DNA of 64,000 bases from JAGIBJ01 sp032119795 (GTDB taxonomy: Bacteria; Actinomycetota; Thermoleophilia; Solirubrobacterales; Solirubrobacteraceae): contig JAUMFO010000013.1 of NCBI GenBank assembly GCA_032119795.1, positions 186,001 to 250,000 of the forward strand, in the 5' to 3' direction. The notes beneath the pieces were generated by a model. The model was given only the letters and a program-made list of their open reading frames with translations, had not been told where the DNA came from and ran no database searches. Of the stretch, positions 47,095 to 56,482 are shown piece by piece. The translations under genes and the position numbers were made by a program. Each line of letters begins with the position of its first letter. Within the stretch, counting starts at the first letter, position 1.

Positions 47095-47120
47095 AAAGCC
47101 CCGCCTCGTGCGGGGTTTTC
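47095..47120 (+). terminator. Intrinsic terminator of tRNA-Leu
   Basis: AAAGCCCCGC-CTCGT-GCGGGGTTTT: a GC-rich stem followed by TTTTC, 10 bp after the tRNA. The remaining sequence to 47387 has no recognisable element. Confidence 0.88.
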
Positions 47121-47387
47121 TCGTTCTTGGGTGGAATCCCGCCCCGTTCGGCCACCTGGCCGGGGCCAGCTGGCCCGTCGCCACCCCTCGCGACTGGACA
47201 CTCATGCCCATTTCAGCCCTGGGTGGACGACGGCACCGGTCAATGGCGGTCGGCCAGAAAAAGCCCCTGAGGCTAGGACTTTCCCCGGGATTCCTGGACA
47301 GAACTCCAGCCCCGAGCGGCACCTCCTGATCGGACGCCTGTCCGCCCGACGCTCCGGTCAGCGGTCCAACCACCCGATGAGTGGGCC

Positions 47388-48743
47388 ATGGATCACATCA
47401 GGCGCCGGTTCGTCCGGCTGGGGCATGGAGCCCCCTCGTCTTCTCAGACGACGAAGAGGCCACGGATCGGCCGCACCGCCCTGGTGGTGACAGCGTTCCT
47501 TGGCGCCCTCGTCTCGCCCTCACCCGCTGCCGCAGATGGCGCGAGTGGCCGCATCATCAGCGGCAGTGGCGTCACAACCCTCGACGTGGCCGCCGACGGC
47601 CGCTGGAGCGCCGTCGTAGCCGTCTTCGCCACCGATGCCCAGGGCACCCGCCTGTGCACCGGCACGCTGGTGGCTCCGAACTGGGTGGCGACCGCCGCCC
47701 ACTGCATCGCCGAGTCGGCCAACGCGACCCAGCCCATCGCTCCTGCCAACGTGTTCGTCGCCTCCGGCGTGACCTCCGTCGCCACCGCCGGCGACAGCCT
47801 GATCGAGGCCGTCTCCACCAAGGTGCACCCTGGCTTCAGCTGGACCAACGCCTCGTGGGACGCGGCCCTGATCGAGCTCAAGACCACCGTCCCCGCCACC
47901 CCCTTCGCCCTTCCTGATCCGCTGCGCGCCAGCTCCTACGTCGCGGGAACGGCAGACAACGTCGCCGGCTTCGGCCGCTCGCTCTCGAGCATCAGCGCCT
48001 CCAGTGGCACCCTGCGCAGCGGGCGCTTGGAGCAGGTCAACCCAGGCGCCTGCGCTGCCTACAACCCTGGCTCAGGCGACTACGCCGACTGCTACCTCCC
48101 CGGCACCGCTCGGCAAGCTACGTGCTTCGGCGACTCCGGTGGTCCGCTCGTGCGGTTCGATCCGACCCAGGGCAACACCCCCGTCCTGTGGGGCATCACC
48201 TCGACCGGCCCGGACCCGTGCGACGCGGCAACCGGCGGCGCCTTCGCCCCGTCATTTGAGACGCGCGTCACCGCGGTCATCGATTGGCTCTCGGCCACGA
48301 TGCAAGGCAGCACGTACGTCCCGACCGCGCCGCCAACCAGCCGTACCTCGACCTCGACAACCCCGACCGGGAGCACTCCCACCGGAAACAATGCACCGAG
48401 CCGGACGACCAAGGCCCCGGCGGGCGGCGTCGGCATCGGCCTCTTCGACGCCAAGATCAACCGGGCACCCAGCGCGAAGCGCGCCGGAAAGCTCACGCTG
48501 ACGTCGTCCTTCGTCGGCTCGACCGGCACTGGCACGCTGAGCTTTGAGCGCTGCAAATCCGGCCGCTGCAAGACCGTCTCGCGCAACCAGATCGCGTTCG
48601 CCAAAGCGGGTACCGCCGTCCGCGCGACGGTCGCCATCCCGAAGTGCTCGAAGAAGGCGACGATCACCCTCAAACTCGCGATCACCGACTCCTCCGGAGT
48701 CCTGCGCGACACCGCCACCCAGCGCGTCGCCAAATGCCGCTGA
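47388..48743 (+). CDS. Secreted trypsin-like serine protease
   Basis: 451 aa. An Arg-rich N-terminus is followed by a signal peptide (ALVVTAFLGALVSPSPAAA). The S1 chymotrypsin-fold domain carries the full triad: His105 (TAAHC), Asp158 (WDAALIEL) and Ser250 (CFGDSGGPL), with paired cysteines C90/C106 and others. A propeptide-like RIISG precedes the domain. After about residue 300 comes a Thr/Ser/Pro linker and a C-terminal beta-rich domain of about 110 residues with Cys pairs (RCKSGRCKTV, KCSKKATITL), probably for substrate or surface binding. The ATG at 47388 is the only reasonable start. Confidence 0.92.
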   Translation: MDHIRRRFVRLGHGAPSSSQTTKRPRIGRTALVVTAFLGALVSPSPAAADGASGRIISGSGVTTLDVAADGRWSAVVAVFATDAQGTRLCTGTLVAPNWVATAAHCIAESANATQPIAPANVFVASGVTSVATAGDSLIEAVSTKVHPGFSWTNASWDAALIELKTTVPATPFALPDPLRASSYVAGTADNVAGFGRSLSSISASSGTLRSGRLEQVNPGACAAYNPGSGDYADCYLPGTARQATCFGDSGGPLVRFDPTQGNTPVLWGITSTGPDPCDAATGGAFAPSFETRVTAVIDWLSATMQGSTYVPTAPPTSRTSTSTTPTGSTPTGNNAPSRTTKAPAGGVGIGLFDAKINRAPSAKRAGKLTLTSSFVGSTGTGTLSFERCKSGRCKTVSRNQIAFAKAGTAVRATVAIPKCSKKATITLKLAITDSSGVLRDTATQRVAKCR

Positions 48744-48802
48744 GCCCCTCCTGAGCGCCCCACCCGAGAGCGAACATCCGTTCGCCCTCGTAAGCTCTGG
48801 TC

Positions 48803-50014
48803 ATGCGTGGCAGCCAGCCCGCCGACCGACCCGCCGCGCCCGCCGACTCCACTGGAGGCGACGGGCCGCGGCGTGTGGTGGCCCACCTCGACATCGATGC
48901 CTTCTACGCGTCGGCTGAGCTGCTGCGCCGCCCCGATCTGCGCGGCAAGCCGCTGATCGTCGGCGGACTCGGGCCGCGCTCGGTCGTGACGACCGCCAGC
49001 TATGAGGCCCGCGCGTTTGGCGTGGACTCCGCCATGCCGATGGCCCGAGCCCGAGCGCTGTGCCCCCATGCGGTAGTGCTCCCGCCAGACATGGCCAGCT
49101 ACCGCGAGATCAGCGGCCGGGTGTGGACGCTCGTCCGTGAGCTCTTCCCCGTGGTCCAGCAGGCCGGCATCGACGAGGCCTACGTCGACCTGACCGCCGT
49201 CCCCAAGCCGCTCTCTGCGCTGCGCGCGATGATCGCAGCGGTCGAAGACGCCACCGGCATGGTGATCTCCGTCGGCGTGGGCCCCAGCCGCCTGGTCGCC
49301 AAGACCACCAGCGGAGCTGCCAAACCCCGCGGCTTCGCCGTGCTCTCTCGGGAGCAGGCCTGCGCGCAGTTCGCCTCCGACTCCGTCCGCAAGCTCCAGG
49401 GGATTGGGCCGCGCACCACCGAGCGGCTCGCCGAACTGGGCATCACGACGATCGGCGAGCTGCAGCAGCGCTCGGTCGAGGAACTGACCGCCGCGATCGG
49501 AACGGGTTCCGGGCCGCGCCTCCACGCCCTCGCTCACTTCCGCGATACCAGCGCCGTGCAGGTGTCAAGAGCGGTGAAGTCCTGCTCCCGCGAGACGACG
49601 TTCCCCGAAGATGTCGCTGACTCCCCCCAACTCCTTGTGGCGCTTGGGGAGCTGGCAGAACGCCTCTGTGACGACCTGCAGCGCAAGGAACTCTCCGGCC
49701 GCACCGTGGGGATCAAAGTTCGCTTGGCGGACTGGACGACGATCACCCGCGCCGTGACCTTGCCGCATCCAACCAGCGACCCGGCGACGGTGCGGCGGCT
49801 GGCGTGCGAACTCTTCGAGCGCGAAGGCATCACCGCCCCCGTCCGACTGATCGGCGTGCGCAGCGCAGGGTTCGGCGAGGCCCCGTCGCGGCAGCTTGAG
49901 CCGGCCCGCGCAGCGAAAGACGCCGGGCAGCTCGCGCTACCGCTGACGTACGACGTTGGTCCACGCAGTACGCCTCCGGCGTCCGCTGCCTACGCCAGCA
50001 CGCCGAGAACATGA
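48803..50014 (+). CDS. dinB: DNA polymerase IV (Y family)
   Basis: Error-prone translesion polymerase, 403 aa. Catalytic motifs are HLDIDAFYASAEL (first Asp at residue 30), the SYEAR segment and IDEAYVDLT, followed by GVGPSRLVAKTTSGAAKP, a helix-hairpin-helix (LQGIGPRTTERLAELGI) and the little-finger domain. A C-terminal QLALPL fits a beta-clamp binding motif. The stop overlaps the HD-GYP gene start (ATGA). No SOS box is obvious in the 59 bp upstream. Confidence 0.95.
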   Translation: MRGSQPADRPAAPADSTGGDGPRRVVAHLDIDAFYASAELLRRPDLRGKPLIVGGLGPRSVVTTASYEARAFGVDSAMPMARARALCPHAVVLPPDMASYREISGRVWTLVRELFPVVQQAGIDEAYVDLTAVPKPLSALRAMIAAVEDATGMVISVGVGPSRLVAKTTSGAAKPRGFAVLSREQACAQFASDSVRKLQGIGPRTTERLAELGITTIGELQQRSVEELTAAIGTGSGPRLHALAHFRDTSAVQVSRAVKSCSRETTFPEDVADSPQLLVALGELAERLCDDLQRKELSGRTVGIKVRLADWTTITRAVTLPHPTSDPATVRRLACELFEREGITAPVRLIGVRSAGFGEAPSRQLEPARAAKDAGQLALPLTYDVGPRSTPPASAAYASTPRT

Positions 50015-51438
50015 GTGTGGAACTCCACCTCTCTGACGTCCTCGCGGGCCTGTCGCACGCCCTCGACCTCACCGAGGGCCATCCTCCTGGGCATTCCGAG
50101 CGCTCGTGCCTCTTGGGCATGCGGATTGCGGAGCGCCTGTCGCTTCCCGACGACGACCGCAAATCGCTCTACTACGCGCTGCTGCTCAAGGACGCCGGCT
50201 GCTCCGTCAACGCCGCACCGATCGCCGAGCTCTACGGCAACGACGACGGCCTGATCAAGGCCTCACGCCGGGGCCGAGACCACCGCAGCAAGACCCAATC
50301 GGCCATCCACACCCTTCGCCACGCTGCACCCGGCGCGGGCGTTCGCACCAAGCTCGGCCGCGTCCGTGCCTTGGTGGCCAGCGGCGCTGCCGGAGCGGCC
50401 CAGCTCACCGAGCTGCGCTGCGAGCGGGGCGCCCAGATCGCCCTCGACATCGGCCTCGGCGCAGACACGGCGCACGCCATCCGTGCCCTCGACGAGCACT
50501 GGGATGGCGGCGGCTACCCCTACGGACTCGAAGGCCAACAGATCCCCCTGCTCGGGCGCATCATGTGCCTCGCGCAGACCCTCGAGGTGTTCTGGGTCAG
50601 CGGCGGGCGCAGCGCCGCTGTGGAGATGGCCACCCAACGCAGCGGCCGCTGGTTCGACCCAGCCCTCGTCGACATCGTCGTCGCCTCCGGAACCGACGAG
50701 ACGTTCTGGGGTGGCCTCGCCCGCCCGGACGTCCGCGCGCTTGAGCCCCGCTCCGCCGCGATCGCCGTCGACGACGCTCGCCTGGACTCCGTCGCTGACG
50801 CGTTCGGCCAAATCGTCGACGCCAAAACCCCCTATACGGCACGCCACTCGCGCGGCGTAGCCCAGCTCGCCGCACTGATCGCGCTGCAGATGAACCTCTC
50901 CGAGGCCGAAGCTGGCCGGCTCTACCGCGCCGGCCAGCTCCACGACCTCGGCAAGCTCGGCATCTCCAACACGATCCTCGACAAGCCCGGCAAACTCACC
51001 GCCGAGGAATGGCTGCTCATGCGTGGCCACCCTGAGGCCGGCCACGCCGTCCTCAGGCGGATCCCCGTCCTGTCTGACATGGCACGCCTGGCCCTCACCC
51101 ACCACGAGCGTCTCGACGGCACCGGCTACCCACATGGCCTCACGGCCCAAGACCTGAGCGTCGACGACCGCATCCTCGCCGTCGCCGACGTCGGCGAAGC
51201 CCTCAGCGCCAAGCGGCCGTACCGTGACGCGCTCCCGCCGAGCAAGGTCCTGGCGATCATGAGCGAAGAGGCCGGCACCAAGCTCGACCCGACGATCTTC
51301 GAGGCGTTTGAGGCCGTGCTGCCTCAATGGTCGTCGCTCGTTGCCGCCGAGAACCAGGTCGAGGTGCTCAGCCCCGTAGAAGCGCCGAAAGTCGATCACA
51401 TCGACCCTTTTGAGCCGGAGCGGCGCGAGGCCGCCTAG
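50011..51438 (+). CDS. Tandem HD-GYP domain protein (c-di-GMP phosphodiesterase-like)
   Basis: 475 aa with two HD-GYP-like halves. The C-terminal half (about 265-430) is complete: ARHSRGVAQLA, His311-Asp312 (LHDLGKLGI), RGHPEAGHAVL, HHE at 364-366 and GTGYP at 370-374, so it should hydrolyse c-di-GMP or a related nucleotide. The N-terminal half (about 15-195) keeps HSER and GGGYP but has Lys60-Asp61 in place of HD (LLKDAGC), so it is probably catalytically dead and regulatory. No receiver, PAS or membrane segment is present. Translationally coupled to dinB. Confidence 0.9.
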   Translation: MSVELHLSDVLAGLSHALDLTEGHPPGHSERSCLLGMRIAERLSLPDDDRKSLYYALLLKDAGCSVNAAPIAELYGNDDGLIKASRRGRDHRSKTQSAIHTLRHAAPGAGVRTKLGRVRALVASGAAGAAQLTELRCERGAQIALDIGLGADTAHAIRALDEHWDGGGYPYGLEGQQIPLLGRIMCLAQTLEVFWVSGGRSAAVEMATQRSGRWFDPALVDIVVASGTDETFWGGLARPDVRALEPRSAAIAVDDARLDSVADAFGQIVDAKTPYTARHSRGVAQLAALIALQMNLSEAEAGRLYRAGQLHDLGKLGISNTILDKPGKLTAEEWLLMRGHPEAGHAVLRRIPVLSDMARLALTHHERLDGTGYPHGLTAQDLSVDDRILAVADVGEALSAKRPYRDALPPSKVLAIMSEEAGTKLDPTIFEAFEAVLPQWSSLVAAENQVEVLSPVEAPKVDHIDPFEPERREAA

Positions 51439-51458
51439 CCCCGCGCCGCGCCACATCG

Positions 51459-52958
51459 CTAGTTGCGGAGCTTGACCTTGGTCGTCCCCGCCACGGCGGT
51501 GCCGCCCGCAGGCGTATAGCGGTAGCGCACCGTCAGCGTGACGGAGCCTGACCGCTTGAGCGCGCGCCTCGCTGCGGCGGTGAACCGCAGCCGTACCTTG
51601 ATCTCGCCGGCGGCCTTGGCCTTCGCCGAGCCCGTGGCGACACGGTGCGCACCGCGTGACGCCGTGAGCCGCAGCCTGCCGGCCCCAGGCACCTGCAGCC
51701 GGACGGTCAGTCCGGCGCTGAGGGCCCTGGAGACCGTCGTCGCCGCCGCCGTTACGGTGAGCGCCCCAGCAGCACCACCGGCGCCAGCGCCGCTGCCAGC
51801 CCCACCACTGACGGGGATGGTGGTGCTCCCGCCATTGCCAGCGCCGGCAGCTACGTTGCCGCCGGTGCCTGCGTTGCCACCGCCTTCAGGGAGCACCGTC
51901 GGCACGGGAGCCGGCGACCAGTCGGGCTGTGCCGCGTCCTCAATGAGCGTCTTGCCACTTTCGGTGGGGAGTTGGCAGCCCCCGGTCTGGCTCGGGATCT
52001 GCCCGACGAGCAGCTGCGGCGGCTTCGCCTCACCCCCTCGCTCGTCGGACTCCCAAGCGACGCTGCCGCCATCCGGCGAGAACGTCGGGCTGGCGTAGAT
52101 GGCATCCGGGTTTCCGAACGAGAAGCACTGCTCCGGCAAGGCCGGCGCCGGACCGTTCATCCGATAGATCGTGATCTGGTCGTCCTCTTGGCCCCAGTGA
52201 GGGTCGGATGCACCGCGGGCGAGTGTGGAGACGAACGCTGCAGCGTCGGCGCGACGCGACACCTCACCGTCCCGGACGTACCAGACGCCCGTGTCCTCAA
52301 ACCACCGGTCGATCGTCTGGTTGCCGTCGCCGGGATGATCGAGGATCGCATCGACGTTGGGCCGCACCGACTTGTCGGACATCAGCAGCGTGTCGTTGCC
52401 GATCCACGACGGGTGCATCCAGCCAGATTGGCGGCCAAGGCCAGGCTCGTCCCAGCCCGTCTGCCGATCGGCGTAGGAGTAGCCGATGCCTACCGAGATC
52501 CGCTTGGCCTGGCACCGCGGGTCGCCGACCGGAAAGCACCCCGGCGTGTTGTCGAGCGCCTGGTGCCAGTACTCGTAGGCGACTTTGGTGCCGTCGGGGC
52601 TGATTTCCGGCTTGTAGGGGCCGCGGAAGAACGACGTGTTCGGGGCGGTCTGCTCGCCGGAGACGGGCGTGTCGAAGTCGGCGGTGATCTGGCCGGTCGG
52701 TGAGATTCGCTGCAGCCGACGGCCCTTGAGCGCGATGAACGTCCCGTCGTCGGCGCGAGAGGCGTAGGAGTAGCCGCCGGAGGTCGTCACCTGGACCTGC
52801 TTGGCGCCGTCGGTCGACGTCACCCAGACGTTGCCGCCACGCAGAAAGGAGATCGAGTCCGCGTGCGCGGTCGGCGCGATCGCCAAGGCGAGCGGTACGG
52901 CCGCGGCGGCCAACGCCAGCGCGCGCCGGCCGGTGGCGATGAAGGAGGAAGGGTGCAC
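51459..52958 (-). CDS. Secreted TolB-like beta-propeller protein
   Basis: 499 aa from GTG 52958 (open to 53018). Signal peptide ALALAAAAVPLALAIAPTAHA. Several PD40/TolB-type blades follow: FLRGGNVWVTSTDGAKQVQ, KPEISPDGTKVAYEYW, SPTFSPDGGSVAWESD and DAAQPDWSPAP. A Gly/Ala linker leads to a C-terminal domain of about 110 residues that looks like an immunoglobulin-type fold (RLRLTASRGAHRVATG, VTLTVRYRYTPAGG). Probably an extracellular binding or scaffold protein; no enzyme motif. Convergent with the HD-GYP gene. Confidence 0.8.
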   Translation of the reverse strand: MHPSSFIATGRRALALAAAAVPLALAIAPTAHADSISFLRGGNVWVTSTDGAKQVQVTTSGGYSYASRADDGTFIALKGRRLQRISPTGQITADFDTPVSGEQTAPNTSFFRGPYKPEISPDGTKVAYEYWHQALDNTPGCFPVGDPRCQAKRISVGIGYSYADRQTGWDEPGLGRQSGWMHPSWIGNDTLLMSDKSVRPNVDAILDHPGDGNQTIDRWFEDTGVWYVRDGEVSRRADAAAFVSTLARGASDPHWGQEDDQITIYRMNGPAPALPEQCFSFGNPDAIYASPTFSPDGGSVAWESDERGGEAKPPQLLVGQIPSQTGGCQLPTESGKTLIEDAAQPDWSPAPVPTVLPEGGGNAGTGGNVAAGAGNGGSTTIPVSGGAGSGAGAGGAAGALTVTAAATTVSRALSAGLTVRLQVPGAGRLRLTASRGAHRVATGSAKAKAAGEIKVRLRFTAAARRALKRSGSVTLTVRYRYTPAGGTAVAGTTKVKLRN

Positions 52959-53178
52959 GACGGCTCGCTTTCTGCGTCGGTGGTGAAACGTGCTGCCAAA
53001 GCGTGGCTCGACCAGCACGTGCTTCCCATCCCACGAGCCCAGGGAACCTGCCGCAGGACATCCCCCACATTCGTGGGGTCCGTAGCGCCCGTGCCCTCCG
53101 CGCCTAAGGGATGAGGCGGGGCCCCAAACTTGCGGTTAGGGGGTTGTTGCGCTCCCAAAGCGGGCGTACGTTCGCCTC

Positions 53179-54309
53179 ATGTCGTCTCCCACGTTGACCC
53201 GGAGCCCGCAGTCGGCCCTTGACCGCATCGACCACCTCTGCGCGGAGGGCCTGGAGCCGGCCGCCCTCCTCGAAGCGGTCGGCGACGAGATCGCCTCAGT
53301 TGTTCCGGTCGACGCGCTCTTCGTTGCCGCCACCGACCCTGAGACGATGCTCGGCCTCGGTGCCGGCTTCGTACGCAACATGCCGGAGGAGATGTGCGAG
53401 CCGTTCTGGGCCTACGAGTTCGAGGTGCCGGACTTCGGCAAGTTCACCGAACTGGCACGTGCCGATCGTCCGATCGCTGATCTGCACGCGCTCACAGGTG
53501 GTCGCCCGGAGCGCAGCGCCCGCTGGCGCGAGTTCAGCAGTTACTCCCACCTGCGCGCCGAGCTGCGGGGCGTGATGAAGGCGAGCGGGCGAGGCTGGGG
53601 CATCTTGCAACTCAACCGCGCCGAGACCGACGGCGGCGGATTCACGGCCGCCGAGCAGGAGTTCGTCCATCAGCTCTCGCCGGTGGTCGCACGCGCGCTT
53701 CGGCGCGGCGCCCTGCAGCGCGCCTCAGAGGAGTACGGCGTCGGGAATCCCGGCATGGCCGTCCTCAACGAGCGCAACGAGATGATCTCCGCCAGCCCGG
53801 AGGCACTCGACTGGTTTCGCCGGATGCAGAGCTACCACCGCCGCGCCGCGACCGAATTCGGGGTGCAGCTGCCGTGGGAGGTGCTGCATGCCGCGCAGGT
53901 GGCGAGGGCTCGCACGCTCAGCCGCTCCACCACGCCCACGCGAACGCGGGTGCGCACGCAGTGCGGAGCCTGGGTGCTCGTCCATGCGTCGTGCCTGGCC
54001 ACGACCGACGGCGCCGTCGGGCACACCGCGATCGTGGTCGAGCCGGCCTCAGCCAGCGAGGTCGCCTCACTGATCGTGGAGGCCTATGAGCTCACTCCAC
54101 GCGAACTCGACGTGACCCGGGCGCTGTCCCGCGGGCTGACGATCACCGAGATCGCTGCCGAGCTGCACCTCTCCCGCTACACCGTGCAGGACCACCTCAA
54201 ACACATCTACGACAAGGTCGGCGTCACGAGCCGCGCCGAACTCGTCGCCAAGGTCTTCGCCGATCACTACCACGAGCGGATTGACGTGATCCACTCCTCG
54301 GCGGCCTAG
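53179..54309 (+). CDS. LuxR-family transcriptional regulator with GAF-like sensor domain
   Basis: 376 aa. Residues about 15-180 resemble a GAF domain (LLEAVGDEIASVVPVDALFV, GWGILQLNRAETDG). The C-terminal about 65 residues are a LuxR/GerE helix-turn-helix (LTPRELDVTRALSRGLTITE followed by IAAELHLSRYTVQDHLKHIY and DKVGV). No receiver domain, so activation is probably by ligand binding to the sensor. Divergent from the beta-propeller gene; the 220-bp gap has a small CCCCAC/GTGGGG hairpin near 53060. Confidence 0.9.
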   Translation: MSSPTLTRSPQSALDRIDHLCAEGLEPAALLEAVGDEIASVVPVDALFVAATDPETMLGLGAGFVRNMPEEMCEPFWAYEFEVPDFGKFTELARADRPIADLHALTGGRPERSARWREFSSYSHLRAELRGVMKASGRGWGILQLNRAETDGGGFTAAEQEFVHQLSPVVARALRRGALQRASEEYGVGNPGMAVLNERNEMISASPEALDWFRRMQSYHRRAATEFGVQLPWEVLHAAQVARARTLSRSTTPTRTRVRTQCGAWVLVHASCLATTDGAVGHTAIVVEPASASEVASLIVEAYELTPRELDVTRALSRGLTITEIAAELHLSRYTVQDHLKHIYDKVGVTSRAELVAKVFADHYHERIDVIHSSAA

Positions 54310-54315
54310 CCTGCC

Positions 54316-54969
54316 TTAGCTCCCCGGCAGCTCCAGCACGACGGCGGGGTCGCTGCGCAGTTCGTAGAGCACGTCGACGGCCGCGGCGTTGATCAGCGTC
54401 GTGCCATCGCGGCTCCACTCCCCTCGAGCCTCGTGGATATGGCCGAACGCGCAGAGCCGCGGCGCGAGGCGGTCGATTGCGTCGATCAGCGCGCTTGATC
54501 CGGCGCTGACCCCGGCCGCGGTGCGATCGCCGTAGCCGCGCGGTGGGCCGTGGATGAGGAGCACATCGGTCCCCGGCGGGACACCGGCGTAGCGCTGCGC
54601 GAGCGCAGCCTCGCCTCCGTCCTTGGGGGCGTTGAATGCCCAGTCGTGGAACCAGGGCGTCCACGGCGAGCCCCAGATCGTCAGGCCGGCAACCTCGGTC
54701 GCCGAGTCCTCCAAGTACGTCCACGGGAGATCGCTGGGGACCAACTCCGGCCGACGCTCGAAGACGAAGTCGTGGTTGCCCGCGATCCCCACGATCCTCG
54801 CCGCGGGCGACGCTTGCAGCCAAGCCCGAAACGGGCCGTCCAGCCAGGCTACTTGGCGCTCCACGCCGTGATCGACGGCTGGGCAAAGGTCTCCGGCCAG
54901 CAAGAGCAGGTCGCAAGGTGGGACCGCCGGCAGGTTGCCGTGGAGGTCGGCGAGGATCGCGACATGCAT
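54316..54969 (-). CDS. Calcineurin-like metallophosphoesterase
   Basis: 217 aa from ATG 54969. Metal-binding motifs in order: ILADLHGN (D-x-H), LAGDLCPAVD (GD), GNHDFVFE (GNHD), LIHGPPRGYGD and FGHIHEARGE (GH-x-H). This is the complete dinuclear-metal set of the superfamily. Substrate unknown; such small cytoplasmic members hydrolyse phosphodiesters or nucleotides. Convergent with the LuxR gene, 6 bp between stops. Confidence 0.92.
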   Translation of the reverse strand: MHVAILADLHGNLPAVPPCDLLLLAGDLCPAVDHGVERQVAWLDGPFRAWLQASPAARIVGIAGNHDFVFERRPELVPSDLPWTYLEDSATEVAGLTIWGSPWTPWFHDWAFNAPKDGGEAALAQRYAGVPPGTDVLLIHGPPRGYGDRTAAGVSAGSSALIDAIDRLAPRLCAFGHIHEARGEWSRDGTTLINAAAVDVLYELRSDPAVVLELPGS

Positions 54970-55017
54970 CGGGCCCGAGCCTACGTGCCGGAGCCGACGG
55001 TTCTGGCGCTCAGCCCA

Positions 55018-55076
55018 CAAAAACGCCGCCGGCCCCGGCCCGCAGCCGCCGTCAGGCAACCGCGGCCCGGGGCCGG
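55018..55076 (-). terminator. Intrinsic terminator of the cutinase gene
   Basis: GC-rich arms 55062-55076 and 55029-55043 pair around an 18-nt loop; on the minus strand the stem is followed by CGGCGTTTTTGTG. It lies about 40 bp beyond the cutinase stop codon. Confidence 0.75.
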
Positions 55077-55114
55077 AGATCAAGCCAGAGGGACGGGCAG
55101 GCCGTCCCCGACGG

Positions 55115-55960
55115 CTAGAACGGGCAGGTGGTGTCGTAGCGGCTCTGCTTGCCTGCGACGGCGCCCGTGGCGGCCGGGCAGATGAACTGGCTGTAGCGGG
55201 TGTCGCCATCAACGAAGCGCTTGAGCCACGAGATCGACTCGGCGCCGACGGTCGGGTTGGAGCTGTTGGTCACGAAGTGATCGCCACCGGCGTACTCGAA
55301 GATCGCCTTCGGCTTGTTGGCCGGGAGCGAGTTGTAGAACTTGTTCGAGTGCGAGGCGACCGGCGCGATGATGTCGTTCTGCGCGGAGATGATCAGCGTC
55401 GGGACGGTCACTGAGCTCCAGTTGGTGGTCGTGTGCCACGGCGTCAGCGGCACGGCAGCCTTCAGCGAGGGACGGCGAGCAGCGGCCTCGATGGCGCCGC
55501 CACCACCCATGGAGTGGCCCATGACCGCGACGCGGGTCTTGTCGATGCGCGACGCGTAGGGGCTGGTGTTCGTGAAGTAGTCCACGGCACGCAGCAGCTG
55601 GCTGGCGCGTGCCGGCGGCAGATCGGTGAACGTGTTCGTCACGTCAAACACGATCACGGCGAAGCCCTGGCTGGCGAGCCGCGGCCCGAGCCAAGCGATG
55701 GCGCTGGTGGACTCCGTCCAGCCCGGTGCGATCGCGACGGCGCCGTACTTGATCGACGTGTCGGTCGGCGCGAACAGCGTGGCCTTGCCGAAGCCCGGCG
55801 TAGCCGCGTCGGCAACCTGGAGGCGGCTGTAGGGCAGCGGACCGTCTTGACGGATGCTGGTCACGGTCGGCGCGGGGCCGATCTCGATGGCGCTCGCGGC
55901 CGTCGGCGCAGCGAGTGCGGCCAGCGCAACGGCGCCGACCAAGTAGGACTTCAGGGACAT
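55115..55960 (-). CDS. Secreted cutinase/polyesterase of the Thermobifida (PET-hydrolase) type
   Basis: Alpha/beta-hydrolase of 281 aa from ATG 55960, with signal peptide (SYLVGAVALAALAAPTAASA). Nucleophile Ser150 is in GHSMGGGG, with Asp196 (AQNDIIAPV) and His228 (GGDHF). The spacing (46 and 32 residues) equals that of Thermobifida fusca cutinase. LTPWH (Trp175), NWSSVTVPTLII and the C-terminal SWLKRFVDGDTRYSQFICP with Cys261/Cys279 are nearly superimposable on that family. The second disulfide of Ideonella PETase is absent, and the loop after His has cutinase length (type I). The aromatic clamp residue usually Tyr after PG is Trp81 (APGWTES). Expected substrates are cutin-like or synthetic polyesters. 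Confidence 0.92.
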   Translation of the reverse strand: MSLKSYLVGAVALAALAAPTAASAIEIGPAPTVTSIRQDGPLPYSRLQVADAATPGFGKATLFAPTDTSIKYGAVAIAPGWTESTSAIAWLGPRLASQGFAVIVFDVTNTFTDLPPARASQLLRAVDYFTNTSPYASRIDKTRVAVMGHSMGGGGAIEAAARRPSLKAAVPLTPWHTTTNWSSVTVPTLIISAQNDIIAPVASHSNKFYNSLPANKPKAIFEYAGGDHFVTNSSNPTVGAESISWLKRFVDGDTRYSQFICPAATGAVAGKQSRYDTTCPF

Positions 55961-56176
55961 GGGAAGTGCTTTCTGGTGAGCCGCGGGGGACGCCGCGGCT
56001 ACGGGACAGGACAGCTCGGAGGAACCGTGCCAGCGATGGTAAGTGACGTTTCCAAATCGACGCAAGTTCTGGCCTCCGATCTGGGTGAGTCAGGTTCACG
56101 AAACTCCGTGTGTCGCCCCGGGAATCGCCACGACCAGCCGCAGTTCAGCGCCTTCAGCCCTGCGACACTCGGTGGC

Positions 56177-56470
56177 ATGGCGAACGACGCGTCGATTGCG
56201 ATCACCTACTGCACCCAGTGCAACTGGCTGCTCCGCGCCTCCTGGATGGCATCGGAGATCCTGCAGACCTTCCCCACCGAGCTGGAGCAGGTCGCGCTGC
56301 GCCCCGGCACTGGCGGCGTGTTCACCATCGAGGCGGGCCGCGCGGTGATCTGGGATCGCCGCATCGACGGCGGCTTCCCAGAGATCACCGAACTCAAGCG
56401 CCGCGTGCGCGACGCGGTTGCGCCCGAGCGGGAACTCGGGCACATCGACCGCGTCAAGCCCGCCGAGTAG
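56177..56470 (+). CDS. SelT/SelW/SelH-like (Rdx) thioredoxin-fold protein
   Basis: 97 aa from ATG 56177. The N-terminal ITYCTQCNWLLRASWMASEIL contains the CxxC redox motif and following helix typical of the selenoprotein-W-like family; here both positions are Cys (no selenocysteine). GTGGVFTIEAGRAVIWDRR and GFPEITELKRRVRD complete the fold. Probably a cytoplasmic redox protein; partner unknown. Divergent from the cutinase gene. Confidence 0.88.
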   Translation: MANDASIAITYCTQCNWLLRASWMASEILQTFPTELEQVALRPGTGGVFTIEAGRAVIWDRRIDGGFPEITELKRRVRDAVAPERELGHIDRVKPAE

Positions 56471-56482
56471 CGCGTCGGCGGG

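Noticed and set aside
56177..56470. Possible selenoprotein (SelW-like)
   Set aside because: Both CxxC positions are ordinary Cys codons and no in-frame TGA or SECIS-like stem is needed.
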